NCBI RefSeq assembly: GCF_003144115.1
Contig: NW_020312001.1
Span: 503,238 to 567,237, forward strand
Reading direction: 5' to 3'
DNA: 64,000 nucleotides
Source of the DNA: Tilletiopsis washingtonensis
Lineage: Eukaryota; Basidiomycota; Exobasidiomycetes; Entylomatales
Shown here: positions 46,100-58,200 of the stretch, piece by piece
Layout: each line of letters opens with the position of its first letter
How positions within the stretch are numbered: position 1 is the first letter of the stretch
Notes under the pieces: model-generated
Database searches by the model: none
Told to the model about the DNA's origin: nothing
What the model saw: the letters and a program-made list of their open reading frames with translations, nothing else
Translations under genes and position numbers: made by a program

Positions 46100-48412
46100 C
46101 TAGAGGAAAGTGAGCCCGATGCCGAGCTGGAAGCCCTTCCTCGTGCCGTCGCCCATGCGCGCAGTGAGCGGCAGGCCCGCATTCAGCTCGACGCGCAGCG
46201 GACCTTGCGTGTAGACGATGCCGATGCCTGCGGAGGAGGAAGGCTGCGCGAGAGGCGCAAAGGCTGCTGGCCGCAGTGGTTGCGCTGCGGCGGATGATGT
46301 CTCAGCGAGGAGAGGCCAGGAGGGAGCAAGGGAGAACGTACACTGATCGAGGGCACAGACCTGTCCGGCATTCACGAAGGCGTGCAGCTTGAGCGGCCAT
46401 TCTGCGCGATACGGCATTGGCGCAAGAAGACTGGCGCCGGCTGCCCAGTAGGCGTCGCCGCCTAATGAGTCCACTGCGCGTGCCACGGGGCTGAGGGTGA
46501 GCGGTCGCTGGGCGGCAAGGAAGGCGAGAAGGGGCGTACGCACGGCCATCCTTCGGTCCGAGACTGTTGTGCCGGAACATGCGCAGCGAGATGGGCCCCC
46601 CAAGATGGAAGCGATCGACGAGCGGCGTGGCTCTTGCATCCAGGCTCTTCATCGCTCCCGCCCGGGCCGCAATCGTGTATGCCTGTTGCCGCTCGCCTCA
46701 GAGTTGCGCAACAGCAGAGCGAAGGAACACGACTCACCCAGCCAGCACCAAAGGCTCTCGGACGGAAATAGTCGACTTCGCTCTTGAGGAAGGCTGTGTC
46801 GCCGCCGAGGCCTGCGAGCTCGGAGGAGAACTTGAAGGACGAGCCGGCGGGGTTGAGGAGAAGAGCATCGAGACGCGTGTCGCGCGCGTAGGTGTAGCTG
46901 AGGCTGGACTTGAGAGTGGGCACAGCCAGGCGGCGCACACTGCGAGCGAGAGAGAGCACGCGAGTGCGGAAAGTGGGAATAGATGAGTAGGGAGAAAGGA
47001 AGGGGAGAGGGAAAGGCGACGTACGAGAGGGAGGCGGAAGGAGCCAAGCGTCCCAACTGTCGCCAGACCAACTCGTATGCCATCTCATGCGAGACGCCCG
47101 GCGCCAAGCTTGACTGCCCATGGTGCATCAGCTTCTGCGCCATCCGTGTATCCCGCAGATAGAGACACTCACTCGCAGAGCTACACGAGCGCCGCGTAGC
47201 CCCTCGCTGCAGGAGAGATAGTTGGAGCAGTCCCGATCGAGCGCGTAGGCGGAGAGGGAGGCTTGATGATCGGGATTGGCGAGCAGAGGGGCGGAGAGAG
47301 AGACCTGGGCGAACGGGAACAAGGCGTTGAAGGTCAGTCGAGGAGCAGAGAAGAGTAGTCATTGAAGCAGGTATGAGGATGAGAAGCACCAAAGAACAAA
47401 GATGCGGGTTGAGGTCAATCCGCTCGACCAGAGCTGCTTGCGGCTAGCAATGCTGCACTGCTAACGTGTGCAGCTGGCTGATGCAGCCTTGGATCTGGCA
47501 TGCCGCAACGCACAGAAGCATCTGCACGCACGAGCGCTACGTCCACCGCGGTGAAGCCGCCTCGCCCCGCTCAGATTGTCCAGCCTCTCTCCTCTCCCTT
47601 TCCTGCGCCCTTTCGCTCTCCACAGAGCAAGCACACCAACTCACATTGAAGCTCCTCCGAGTCCGAGTGCCCACAGTTGCGTTGCCCTCGAGGCACTCGG
47701 CGCCGCCAAAGCAATTCCGCACTCTCCCCTGAATACTAGCCGATCCTTCGCCATTGCCCACGTCCGTCGAGCTCTTCAGCAGCACGCGTGACTTTTCACG
47801 CAGCGTAAAGAGGAGGTCTACTTCTTCCGGCCCGGAGGAAGAAGAGGAAGGAAGGACAGATGCATCTATAGAGTCGAAGAGATCCAGCGCCTGCAGGTCG
47901 CCCGCAACGCTGCGTGCGACTGCCAGCAGCGCCAACAACTCCGTCGCCTCGCCCGCCCTCGGCAGCTCGGCTCGATGCGCCGCCCACGCGCGCTGCAGCG
48001 CGGCAGTCACGCTCATGGGCGCGCTGCTGGGCGCAGGCGTGATGTAGGGAGAGATGAGGCGCTGGAGGAAGGAACGGCGGAGGGAAGGACAGCCTTCGAG
48101 CTGAATGGAAGAGAGGCGCAAAGCATCACGCGGGATCTGACCCGCCGCCAGCGCGGCCTGGGCGGACTCGAGATTGTGCGGTGCCGCCGTGGGCTCTGCT
48201 GGGGGCGTGGCAGAGGTGGAAGGAGATGCTGAGGCTGCTGAGTCGTCGAAGGCAGGGAGCGACTCGGCTTCGGCCGCGGCGAGAGGCGGCATGCCCGCGC
48301 GCAGAATGCTGGCTGCGTCGGGCGCAGGCGACGAGGCGTCGGCGGCGTAAGGCATGCCGGGAAAGGCAGCTGGGCTCGGCGGCGCTGGAGCAATGGCATT
48401 GGCGTCTGCCAT
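46100..48412 (-). CDS. SAM50: Sam50/Tob55, mitochondrial outer-membrane beta-barrel assembly (Omp85 family)
   Basis: Seven exons (47645-48412, 47173-47304, 47025-47113, 46738-46939, 46544-46682, 46342-46473, 46100-46227) give 529 aa. Sam50 is the core of the SAM complex that inserts beta-barrel proteins into the mitochondrial outer membrane. Residues 1-90 are Ala/Pro-rich; about 95-205 correspond to the single POTRA domain (LRLSSIQLEGCPSLRRSFL). The barrel follows: VRNCFGGAECLEGNATVGTR, RRSFNVSLSAPLLANPD, FHLGGPISLRMFRHNSLGP, LGGDAYWAAGASLLAP and the C-terminal strand GFQLGIGLTFL, which ends in the expected Phe/Leu beta-signal. Intron 1 is 340 nt, the longest in the window. Divergent from the UVRAG gene (248 bp). 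Confidence 0.94.
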
Positions 48413-48660
48413 GGCCTCGGAAGCGCGGCTCTGGCTGATGAGGAGAGGGGTTGGAGGAGGAGGTGGAGGGAAAGAGAAGCACGATGCGCAGCAGCAGGCA
48501 GGCGAGGAAGGAACACGGCAAGGGCGGCGCGCGCGCGCGCATTTCTCGCACGGCACGCCTCCGCCGTTCGCGCACGGCCCGCTCCCGTGCTCGCCGTCAC
48601 GACGTGGCTTCTCACCTCCACCCTCTCCCTCTGTCTCGCGCAGTCCGCAAGCCGGGCGGC

Positions 48661-51405
48661 ATGTCGAGCCATGATGACTTGGTACGTCTGCCCGTGCTGT
48701 CCAAGGCGTGCGCTGTGCGCCTTGCCCTGACGCTGACCTCGCTTGCGCAACCCTCTCAGCCGCCTCTCTCCTCCTTGACCTCCCTCTCTCTGCGTTCGCT
48801 CTGCCTCCCTTCTTCTTCCTCTGCACATCCTGCGCATCACGCTCAACGCTCAAGCTCCTCACCTTCCTCTCTGCTTCTTCCAGCCTCCTCCTCCTCCTCC
48901 TCTCTCAAGCCCCAGCTCCGGCGCGCCCGTTCCTCGCGGCACGCGCCTCCCTCGCATTCCGATGCTGCAGAAGGCAGTTCGGCGGCACAGCTGCGCGCCT
49001 TGAACGCGCAGCGCGTTGGCGATGTGCGAATCGAGCTCAGCTATGGCTGCGGTGCGGACGCGCAGCACGGGCCAGAGGCCGGCGCCGCTGGCGGCGACGC
49101 CGACGCGGGTGCTGTGGCAACGGCAGCGACAGCAGCAGCGCAAGTGCAACCACCACCTGCACCGGCGGCAGCGGCAGCGCAGCGCAGCTTCCGCTCATAC
49201 CATCGCACACACCATGAGTGGCCGCACATCTCTCTCGATGTGCCTTTGGATGAGAAAGGCGAGGAGCGGCGGGTGACGATGACGCTGTGGGTGCGCCCCT
49301 CGGCGGGCGGACGAGAGGGAGACGGGAGCGAGGCAGAGGAAGGGCAAAGACAGTGGGTGAAGGTGTGGACGAGGGAGGTGAGCGAGGCGAACTTGAGAAG
49401 GGTGGATCTGTCGGTGAGTGGGCCTTCCTTACGTTCGTGCCGTCGCTTTGCCTCTGCGCTAGGTGGTTGCAGAGAGGCAGGGCAAAGGGAGCTCATGGAG
49501 ACTGACGTATCCCCTATAGACGACGCCAAAGCTACCAGACAACACTCTGCTGCTGCACTTCCGTTGCGGCGCCGACGCCGAAGACGTCGTCTTCGCGCTC
49601 TTCTCTCCCTCCTCCTCCTCTCCTCCTTCCTCTCCCTCCGCCCTCTCTCCTCCGCTTCGTCCGACCTCCGCTCGCAAAGCATCCGACGTCTTCGCTCGCA
49701 GCATGCGCGAACAACGCATGGTCCCCGGCGTCGAGTTTGCCGAGATGCAGCTGTTCATCGAGGTGTTTCATGCGCGACAAGCAGAGGGATGCAGGACGCT
49801 AGCGGCGTTTGCAGAGGCGGATAGGGAGTGGGCGGAGGCGTCGGAGAGATTGGTGAGTGCAAGGGCGGAGACGTAAGAGAAGGAGAGGGTGCTGATAGGC
49901 AGACGCGCAGAGACTGAAGAGAGGCGAACTGAGAGAGTCAGTGGAGCGCTTGAAAGAGGCGGAAGAAGCGGAGCGAGAAGGAGCAAAGAGCGGTGCGTTC
50001 GTTTTTCTTCGTCCACGTTGGCTCCCATCTCTCCCCGAGTCTTCACGCCCACTAACAACTCACCGCCCCGTGCGCTCTCTTACTCTGTTACTCTCCGGCA
50101 CCCTTCGCTCCACGACACTGCGACTCACAGCAAGAGCCATCCTGGCGCGTCGACGTGAGGTACTGGCGCGACGGAAGGCGAGGCTTGAAACTGCTCGACG
50201 AGGCAACCTGTCCCTGCGCGCCACAATCGAGGCGATGTCCACCTCGATCGCTTCCCTTTCGTGCGTTTTCGCATCCCTTTCCTCGTTCTCTTCTGCGCCC
50301 GCGCGCCCCGCCCTTCGCTGACACTCAAGAGGGCTCTCTGACGGGACCCAACAGAGACAGACACGCGCTCCAATCTGCTGCGCTTCACGCTCGTCGAGCA
50401 ACACTCCTGGGCGAGCTGGAGCACATCTATCCCATCGACTTGCTCGATGCTTCCTCTTTGCTCTTCAGCATCAACAATCTCGCGCTGCCCAACACCGACA
50501 ACCCTCAGCATCCCTCCTCCTCCGCCTCACCGTCGACAGCAGCGGCGGCGGCGGTGGACGAAGAGACAAGAGCATCGGCGCTAGGCCTCGTGGCGCAAGT
50601 GGTAGTGCTCTTGAGCGTGTATACGAACACGCCGTTGCATTACCCCCTTGCGACTGCCGGCTCAAGAGCAGTAGTGCAGGATGGCATCAGCTGCATGACT
50701 GGCCCTCGAGCGTGAGTTGGGCTGCTGGCTGTCTCTCTTCCTCTCACATCTCCTGGCTGGCAACGCTCTTCGTCGCAAAGGAGATGACTGAGCCCCTCTT
50801 TACTACCGCAGCTTCCCGCTGTACGCCAAAGGCGTCGAGTCCTATCGCTTCGAATACGCCGTCTTTCTGCTGAACAAGAACATCGAGCAGGTACTACTGC
50901 CCCCTCTTGGCCTCACTCTTTCGCGCCTCGCTGACCCCCCTCTTGCCGCCTTTAGTTGATGAACCAACACCGCGTGCCCGTGCTTGACATTCGCCACACG
51001 CTCGGCAATCTCAAGAACTTCATCATTACCGTCTCTTCCTCCGGCGCAGATGAAGCGACCGGTCGCGGCGACTCGGCGCGACGCAACGCGCCGAGGAGAA
51101 ATGGCAATGAAGGGACGACGGTGAGGGAACTCAAGTCGGGCAAGAAGGAGGAGGCCGCGAGGCAGCTGCCTGCGGCAGACGAGGCGACGAAGGCCTCGAC
51201 GCTCAAGACGCATGCTACGACGCCCTCTACTGCCACAGCGACGACATCGTGGACCGCCAGTCTGCTCGGCTGGCGCTCGAGTCCGGCACCGCCAGCTGCT
51301 GCGGCGGCAGAAGCGACTGCGAGCACTGCGACTGCTGCGGCTGTCACCGCCACGACTGCCGCGCCCGCAGGCGGTACGAGCGCCGAGCCGCCTGCGACGA
51401 AGTAG
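48661..51405 (+). CDS. UVRAG/Vps38-type subunit of PI3-kinase complex II
   Basis: Eight exons (48661-48681, 48760-49413, 49520-49852, 49911-49992, 50131-50260, 50355-50711, 50812-50890, 50956-51405) give 701 aa. An N-terminal beta-rich, C2-like part (HISLDVPLDEKGEERRVTM, NTLLLHFRCGADAEDVVF) is followed by a coiled coil (RLKRGELRESVERLKEAEEA) and an Atg14/UVRAG C-terminal domain: LLGELEHIYPIDLLDASSL, LVAQVVVLLSVYTNTPLHYP, GSRAVVQDGIS, FPLYAKGVESYRFEYAVFLL and LDIRHTLGNLKNFI. In yeast, Vps38 directs Vps34-Vps15-Vps30 to endosomes. The Ala/Thr/Ser-rich tail is unstructured. The first intron (48682-48759) is 78 nt without a stop, so an unspliced form adding 26 residues is possible. Confidence 0.9.
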
Positions 51406-52493
51406 ATGCCTCGTCGAGATCGCCATTTGGACATAGAGGCGCCGAGGGTCACGAATCTTGCTCGTCTGGTCAAGGAGAGAAAGGCGAGCTTGCTCGCTCT
51501 GATCTCTGCAGCAGAGAAGGAAATGATACCCCTGTTGCGGCCCTTGCCCGGCTGTTCCTTCTCGAGTCTGCCCAGAGAGGCGCAGAGCAGGACCACGCTT
51601 GCGCCGCTTTCTTGTGCTCTGCTGCGCGAAAGCGGCCTGCTGAGGTTCACCTCGCTCTGGGTGCTGCCTCCTGCAAGCGCAGCTCGTGCGGGGTTCCCGC
51701 TCTTTGCTCCTCTCTGCGCTCATAGAAGCGAGGCGGAAGTAAGAGTGCATTCGTGGAAGCACTGTCCCTGATGCCCTCCTCTGCCAATCTCGTCTCCGTT
51801 GCCGGCTGCTGCACACGAGAGAAGAAGGGCTCTCTCCCCTCCCTGTGATCGGCTCGAGCGAGCCGAGCACTGCTCTCAGCCCACGTGGGATCCAGAGAGG
51901 CGGCCGGCACGGCGGTGCGGCTAGCGTCATGCACGCCGTCGATCCTCATGCGCACCCCGCTCCGCCGGCGCGTCACTCTAGACTGCTGCAGTGCCCGCAT
52001 CGCGCTCAGGGGCTACCTTTCCCCACGCGCCACCGCCGCCGCGCGCCGCTCGGAACGCGCGCGTGTTGCGCGCTGCGCCTCCAGCTTGGCTCTGCACCGT
52101 CATCTGCCGCCCACGCCTGCGCCTCGAGCGCCGCTTGGCTCGCCTCGCACATCTCGACCCTTCACGCCACGAATCATTCACGCCTTCACGACGCTTCTGA
52201 CGAACCTGCATCACTCCGTCCGCGCGCCTTGGCGCGAGCCTTGTATGCGCCGCAACCCTACTCGCTCCTCTCTCTCCCCGGATTTCCCAGCTTCGCCTCT
52301 TCACGACCACAACCACAACTTCTCCGCTCTCCGCGTCTCCTCCGCCGTTCTCATCGCATCCCCACACCCGCATCGCCACTCCCACACTCGCGTCCACCGC
52401 CAGACGAAGTGTCGCGCGACGCGCCCACGCACGCCTTCTCGTTCCAGAGCAGCGCGCCCCGCGCCAGCACCACCGACGACGACAACGGCAGCC
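51406..52493. other. Intergenic region upstream of the 660-aa gene
   Basis: About 1.1 kb between two + strand genes. The right third (52250-52490) is rich in CTC and CAC runs and probably forms the promoter or 5' UTR. An upstream in-frame extension of the next gene is open but has no conserved content. Confidence 0.5.
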
Positions 52494-54687
52494 ATGTGTC
52501 CCGCCTCATTCGAAGCGCCCGCAGCGGCAGTGGCACCGCCTGAGCCAGCGGTGGCTGCCGCTGCACAGCTGCAGGGCGCACCCGCGCCAGCAGCGGCCGC
52601 CGCCGAGAGCGTCGAGGACGGCAAGCTCGCTGCGTCTGCCGACGACGGCTCCACCTCGGTGCCAGCAGCGTCGCAGCCGCAGGTGACCTTCACCACTCCC
52701 TCCTTCGTCGCCTCTCCTCCCTCTTCCTCCGCCGCCTCCGAGACAGAGCGCGCCGCCCAGCTCTCCGCCTTCCTCTCGCCCACCTCGCGCTTCCTCACGC
52801 GTCCCATTGCCGTCGCCTCCGCCACCGAGCACGCAGTAATCGACGGCGTCGTGGCAGCTGCAGATGCCATTGCGCACAAGGTCGCCAGCATGCTGCGCCC
52901 GGGCCCGCCTTTCTACAGCACGCTCTCGAGCGCCGATTTGATCGATACGCTCGGTGGTGAGTTGCAGTCGCGAGACCAGGGCAAAGAGAGGGGAACAAAG
53001 ATGGCTGATGGCATTAGGCACAGATGCGGCGCGTATGAACTGCGCCACTGCTCTGCTTTACGCTCCTCAACCCAGCCAGCCCTCGGGAGGCGGCACGGTC
53101 TGGTCTGCGCTCAACGCCCTCCCCTCGGGTCCCAAAGCCGAAGCCATCCCTCACGACTCGCAGGCTCCCTCAGCGACCGAGTCGCTCAAGCACGCGCTGC
53201 ACGAGGACGACGAAGATGATGATGGGCTGTGGTCGGGCGTGACGATCTCGTGTGATGTGCATGGTGGGAATCTGTGCCTTGGCAAGAGCGTCGTGGTACC
53301 GTCGCATGTGCTTGCGGAAGCGCATTACTACGAGGGTCAAGGACAGGCGCAGACGCTCTGGACGGAGAAGGTGGGCAAGGGCAAGGACTATCAGTGGTGA
53401 GTGCTGAGCCTGAGGAGCGTCGGAGAGAAGCGCGGGAGGCTGACGAGCCATGCAACAGGGATGAGTTTGATCGTCAAGCTACCGCCAGTGCCGCGTCGAA
53501 GGGTCTCGTTTACTACGTCACGCCCACCACCGCTTTCTGGTCTCTGCCCTCTTGGGTCCCCTACTTCGGCTCTCCCAGCTCTCCCACTCCTCCGTCCGCG
53601 CCGGCCCCCTCTCCGCGCCCGGGGCGCAAGCGCGTCTGGCTGCCCTCCTCGTCCGCCTTCTCGATCCACGCCACATGGTGGGGCTATCAGCTCTATCTGC
53701 CTCCGCCCATCATGAAGGCCCTCGACAAAGACATGGCGAGCGCCGAGAAGATTGCCATTACCGTGCATACCATGCTCGTGGCGATCATCGACAAGGCGAG
53801 CACGATTCCTATGCCGCCGCAATTGCTCGCTGTGCTGTACGTATTCCAATTTTCGCCCCTTCCCTCGCTGCCAATCCTGTCCCACTCCCCCACTGACGCG
53901 CGTGTTTCCTCTCCTCAGCTCGGTGCTGCGCACTCTGGCGCCTCTCACAGGGTACATTGCGACCTTCATCGGCTGGTCCTGGAGCGTCGTCAAGTCAAAC
54001 GACGAAGGCAAGGGCGTCATCCTCGCTGCCACATGGCTCCTCCCAATCGCGCTCATCCCACGCGCCTGGGACGCTCCCATCGCGCCCGGCGACTCGGACG
54101 GCGATGGCGTGCCCGATGGAGCGCCGGTGCACGAATTGCCGAGCACGCCGCTTCCGGAACAGCCGAGCGAGCAGCCGGCTCCAGCGCCTTCGCCGGCGCC
54201 GGTACCGGCGCCCGACACGCATCTCGAGGGCCCGCCTTCCTGTCCGGCACCAGCTCCAGTCGAGCCAGCGCCCGTGGTTGATGCTCCTGCGGCTCCTGCG
54301 GCTCCCGAGGCGCCCAATTCGCAAGTCGCAGCCGCGCCGACGCCAACAGTGATGCCGATCGAGCCTTCGACGCCAGCGCTCAACGAGACTCTCATCCCAG
54401 CTACTCCTGCCGTCGAGGCCGTGCCTGCTGCCAGCATCGCCGCGCCCGTCTCTGCGCCCCTCGTCGACGCACCCCTCGTCGCCGTCGCCGTCGCGGCAGC
54501 GCCAAGCACGCCTCAGCGCGCCGCCTCCTCCTCTGCGGCTCGCGCTGCGCCGGGCACGCCTACGATTGGTGCTCGTTCGACTTCTGTGCGTGCGAGACAG
54601 GCGTCGACGTCGACGGGCAGCAGCAAGATGGAAGGACAGCCTGCTGTGCCTGCGGCGGCTGGGGCTGCGCCGAGCAGCAGCGAGTAG
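52494..54687 (+). CDS. Uncharacterised fungal protein with two C-proximal membrane segments
   Basis: Four exons (52494-52956, 53024-53396, 53459-53836, 53919-54687) give 660 aa. I do not recognise the family. Residues 1-90 are Ala/Pro-rich; the middle has compact conserved-looking blocks (SPTSRFLTRPIAVASATEH, LWSGVTISCDVHGGNLC, SKGLVYYVTPTTAFWSLPSW, HATWWGYQLYLPPPIMKAL). Two hydrophobic stretches near residues 400-450 (LAPLTGYIATFIGWSWSVV and GVILAATWLLPIALIPRAW) look like membrane segments with a short polar turn. The last 200 residues are Pro/Ala/Val-rich and disordered. The Trp- and Tyr-rich core suggests a structured lipid-associated or membrane domain, but that is inference. All introns have standard sites and keep frame. 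Confidence 0.8.
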
Positions 54688-55242
54688 AGGCGCAAACGCG
54701 CCTCTTCAGCGTCAGTCTCTGCACGACTCTTCTCCCGACTCCCTCGCTGTCCACATCATCTCGCGCTCCAGATTTGCTGCCCACCTAACGAACCCCCTCA
54801 CGACGACTCGGCCCGGATGTACATCGAGTCACATGCTTCTCCTCTCCTACGCGCGCCAGTGCGATGTGCTTGAACCGTCATGACCATTACCGCGACGTGC
54901 TGCGTGAAGAGAGAGGTGGGAGGGTGGCTGATCAGCTGAATGGCACGGGCTGGAAGAGTGCGAGAGGGAGGGAGCGAGAGAGAGAGGGTGATGCTCGCAG
55001 GCGCCGCCAGCGCCCTCTTCTGTGGGCTCGCGCGCCAGCTCGATGCGGCGGCCGGGTACGGGTAAAGTCAGCGGCGGGGTGGCCCAAGCGCGCGCCACCA
55101 ACATCTGGCGCGCGCTGTGCCGCCAACGCGCGACGTTCGGTTGCTTCCCGCCTCCATCCCCCTCCCCGCTTCTGTCCAGCTCTCGCAGCCGCAGCCGACG
55201 CACTCCGCGCTGCGTCTTCTGGCGTCTGCCCTCACTGCCACC
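54688..55242. promoter_or_regulatory. Upstream region of RGP1
   Basis: These 555 bp lie between the 660-aa gene and RGP1, both on the + strand. The start codon of RGP1 sits in the strong context CCACCATGAGC. No other gene is supported. Confidence 0.5.
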
Positions 55243-58200
55243 ATGAGCAGCAGTGCTTCTCCCACGCCTCTGCTCGTCGAGATCGCGCCGCATTCTTCCT
55301 CCTTCTTCGCCGGCGAAGCCTTCGTCTGCACCTTGACGTTCATCAACACGCTCCCCGCACCTCCACCCTCTTCACCTCTCACTACTCCCACACCCACATC
55401 CGGCTACTTCCCCCGGCATGGGCACGCCAAGTCGCACTCCGTCGACGTGCGCACGTTCGCGCGCGACCTGGCGCTGGAGAAGCGCGACGAGGGAGCACAG
55501 GATGCGCGCTACTATGCGGAGCGGCGGGAGCGCGATGAGAAGCTGCTGAGTCAGTCTGCTGTGCCTCGACGCTCGTTTGCCCTGCATCGCGCATCGGAGA
55601 GCCTGCATCGCCTGCCGTCGAGCGCCTCGCTGCAGGAGGAGGAGCAAGCCGTGCCGAGACGCAGAGGCATGGTCGGACGACGCGCCTTCTCGGGCGCTGC
55701 GGCCGGCACAGCAGCATCGACGACGGCACAGACAAAGGGCCATCGCGTCTCGCAGAGCCTGTCTGCCTCTCATGCTCGCTCTGGCCTGGGCATCGGCCAT
55801 CCTGTCAACGACGCATCGGGCGCAGCAAGCGGCAGCGGCGGAGCGTTCCGCACGCCTCTGCCCTCGGGTGGGGTCTCCTCGCACAACACGGCACTAGAGC
55901 TGCGCCACGCCTCCGCTAGCAGCGCCACCTCCGCCTCCGCTCTCGCCTCCTCCAGCGTCCCTCGCAGCGCCTCCTCTTCGCGTCTGCCCTCCGCTCGCGT
56001 ACCAGCGGCGCACCCGCACGCGCGCAAAGAGTCCGTCGCCGCCATCCAGGCCGAAGATCTCTCCTCCGCCTTTGCTCTCGACTCCGAGCCTTCTTCTTCC
56101 TCCACTTCCTCTGGCTCCTCTACTCCTCGTCTCGCGCACCCCGCCACTTCGCGCGCCACCTTCTACGGCGCCGGCGAGGCGGCAAACGACACGCTTGAAA
56201 GTGTGCTTCGCGATGACATCACCAACTGGTCTGCTCCTCGTGCCTCCTCCAGCAGCACAAGCAACACACCAGTCCAATCGCCCCTCTTTCCTCCCTCTTC
56301 CTCGAGACGCGCCGCTCCGGCAGAAGGCAGTGTGCGTCTCCTCTGGGCCTACGCGCAGTTCGGCGGCGAGTTTCGGCTCGACGAGAGTCTGATCAAGCCG
56401 GCGGAGTTCGAGGACATGAAGCGTCGGCTGCTCTCCACCTCTTCGTTCGGCGGCGGCTCCCTCTTTGCGCCTGCCGGCCTCACTGCTGCCGCAGTACCTG
56501 CGGCGGCGCCGGAAGAAGTGAAGCGCAGAGCTTCGTGGGGCAGCTATCTGAGTCCGAGCGCGTGGCGAGGACATGCGCGCAAAGGCTCGACGCTGGAAGA
56601 GACGAGGCGAAAGCTGGGCGAATCAAGAGCGGTGCCGCTCTTTGTGACGCAGCCGAGCGTGCTGCTCGTCGATGTGGATCTGAAGCCGGGGGAGAGGCGG
56701 AGCTGTGAGTCTTTGCAGAGCGGTGCCCAGGGGGGCGTAGTCGAGGGCAAAGATGGATCATGGGAAAAAGAGGAGGCTGGGCTGACCTTTGCATCTTCTT
56801 GCGCGCGCGAAACAGACACGTTCCGTCTGCCGCTGCCTCCCGATCTCCCACCCTCTTACAGCGGGCGTTCCATCTCCTTCAACTACACGCTCACGCTCGG
56901 CACCAATCGTCTCGACACCTCCTCTTCCTCGGGCGGCAGCAGTGGGCGACAACGTTCGCGTCTGATCCGCATCCCACTGCGCATCTACAACCACGTCGCG
57001 CCGACGGGCACGACGCTCTTCTTCGACTTGCAGAATCCAGTCGTGTGGAAGAGCAGCGCGCACGTCGACGAGGAGGCCGATGAGAAGCCGCCAGCGCCGC
57101 AGTCACAAGCGCAGCAGCAGCAGAAGACAGTGCGAGAGGGCAGCAAGTCGGGAGAGAAACGCAAGGCCGGCGGAGGCACAGGCAAGAACGAGCAGATGGA
57201 CCGAAAGGCCTTCGATGCGTATGCCACTTCGCTCGTTGCTTCGTGTACGCCTGCTACGACGGAGACGAGAGAGGAAGACGTAGCGACGGACCTGGAGCGC
57301 GTCTCGTTGCTCGTCGCTCAGCAACAACAACAACAGCCTGGCTCTACGGCAGCGCATTCGAGCGGAGCCGAGACGCTGGCTGTGCCGACTCAGCTCGAGC
57401 CGAGACCTAACTCGCCGCTGGGCAGAAGAGCGAGTGTAGGCGCGGTGAAGGAGGACGTGGAGGAGGAGGAAGAAGGAGGACCGACGAGTACGATGCAGGC
57501 TGTAGAGCTGCTCAGTCGGAACTCCAGCAAAGGTGCGTTGACCCCACTTCCCCTCGTTCCTCTGCAGCGCGCGCGGGCAGCTCACATTCTCGACGGGGCA
57601 GTGTCGTACGACATTGCCAAAGACGGCCAACTCGCCGCCGTGCTCACGCTCGTCAAGTCCAAGTATCGCCTCGGCGACACCGTCCTCGGCGTCGTCTCGA
57701 CCAACTTCCCCGGCGCCGTGGCGCGCGTGGTGCGCGTGGCCGCGGCGCTGGAGACGCATGAGAGCATCGAGCCGACTCTGGCTACACTGCCTGCTGCGAG
57801 AGGTGCACGGATGACGAAGGTCGTGCATGCGGAGGCCCATGAATGTGCGCTGGATGTGGGACAGGTCGGCTTCCAGCTGCCGATTCCCAGCGGCGCCACG
57901 CCGGACTTCGTCACGAGTGCCGGTGAGCGTCGCGCCCCTTTGCCTCGCGTGCTTTGCATCGCCGATGCTCACCCCTTGGCTCTCTGCGCAGTCAAGCTGC
58001 ACTGGACAGTGCGCCTCTCCTTCCTTACACTCTCCACCGTCAAGGCCTCTGCCACTGCCCTTCGGGTCGCTCCCCCTCCGCATCTCGAGGCAGTAGGAGA
58101 GGATGGGTACGAGCACTACCATCTCTCTCTCTGCGCCGTCGACGCGCTCTCGGGCCCCGCAAGCGCAGCCAGACACGCGCAGCTGCAGCGGCAAGAGGGC

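Noticed and set aside
48451-48660. Upstream in-frame extension of the UVRAG gene
   Set aside because: It overlaps the SAM50 5' end and promoter and has no conserved content; the ATG at 48661 fits better.
57533-57567. Apparent 35-nt intron in RGP1 (GTGCGT...CTGCAG)
   Set aside because: Removing it would break the frame and destroy the conserved LVKSKYRLGDTVLG region, so it is treated as exon.
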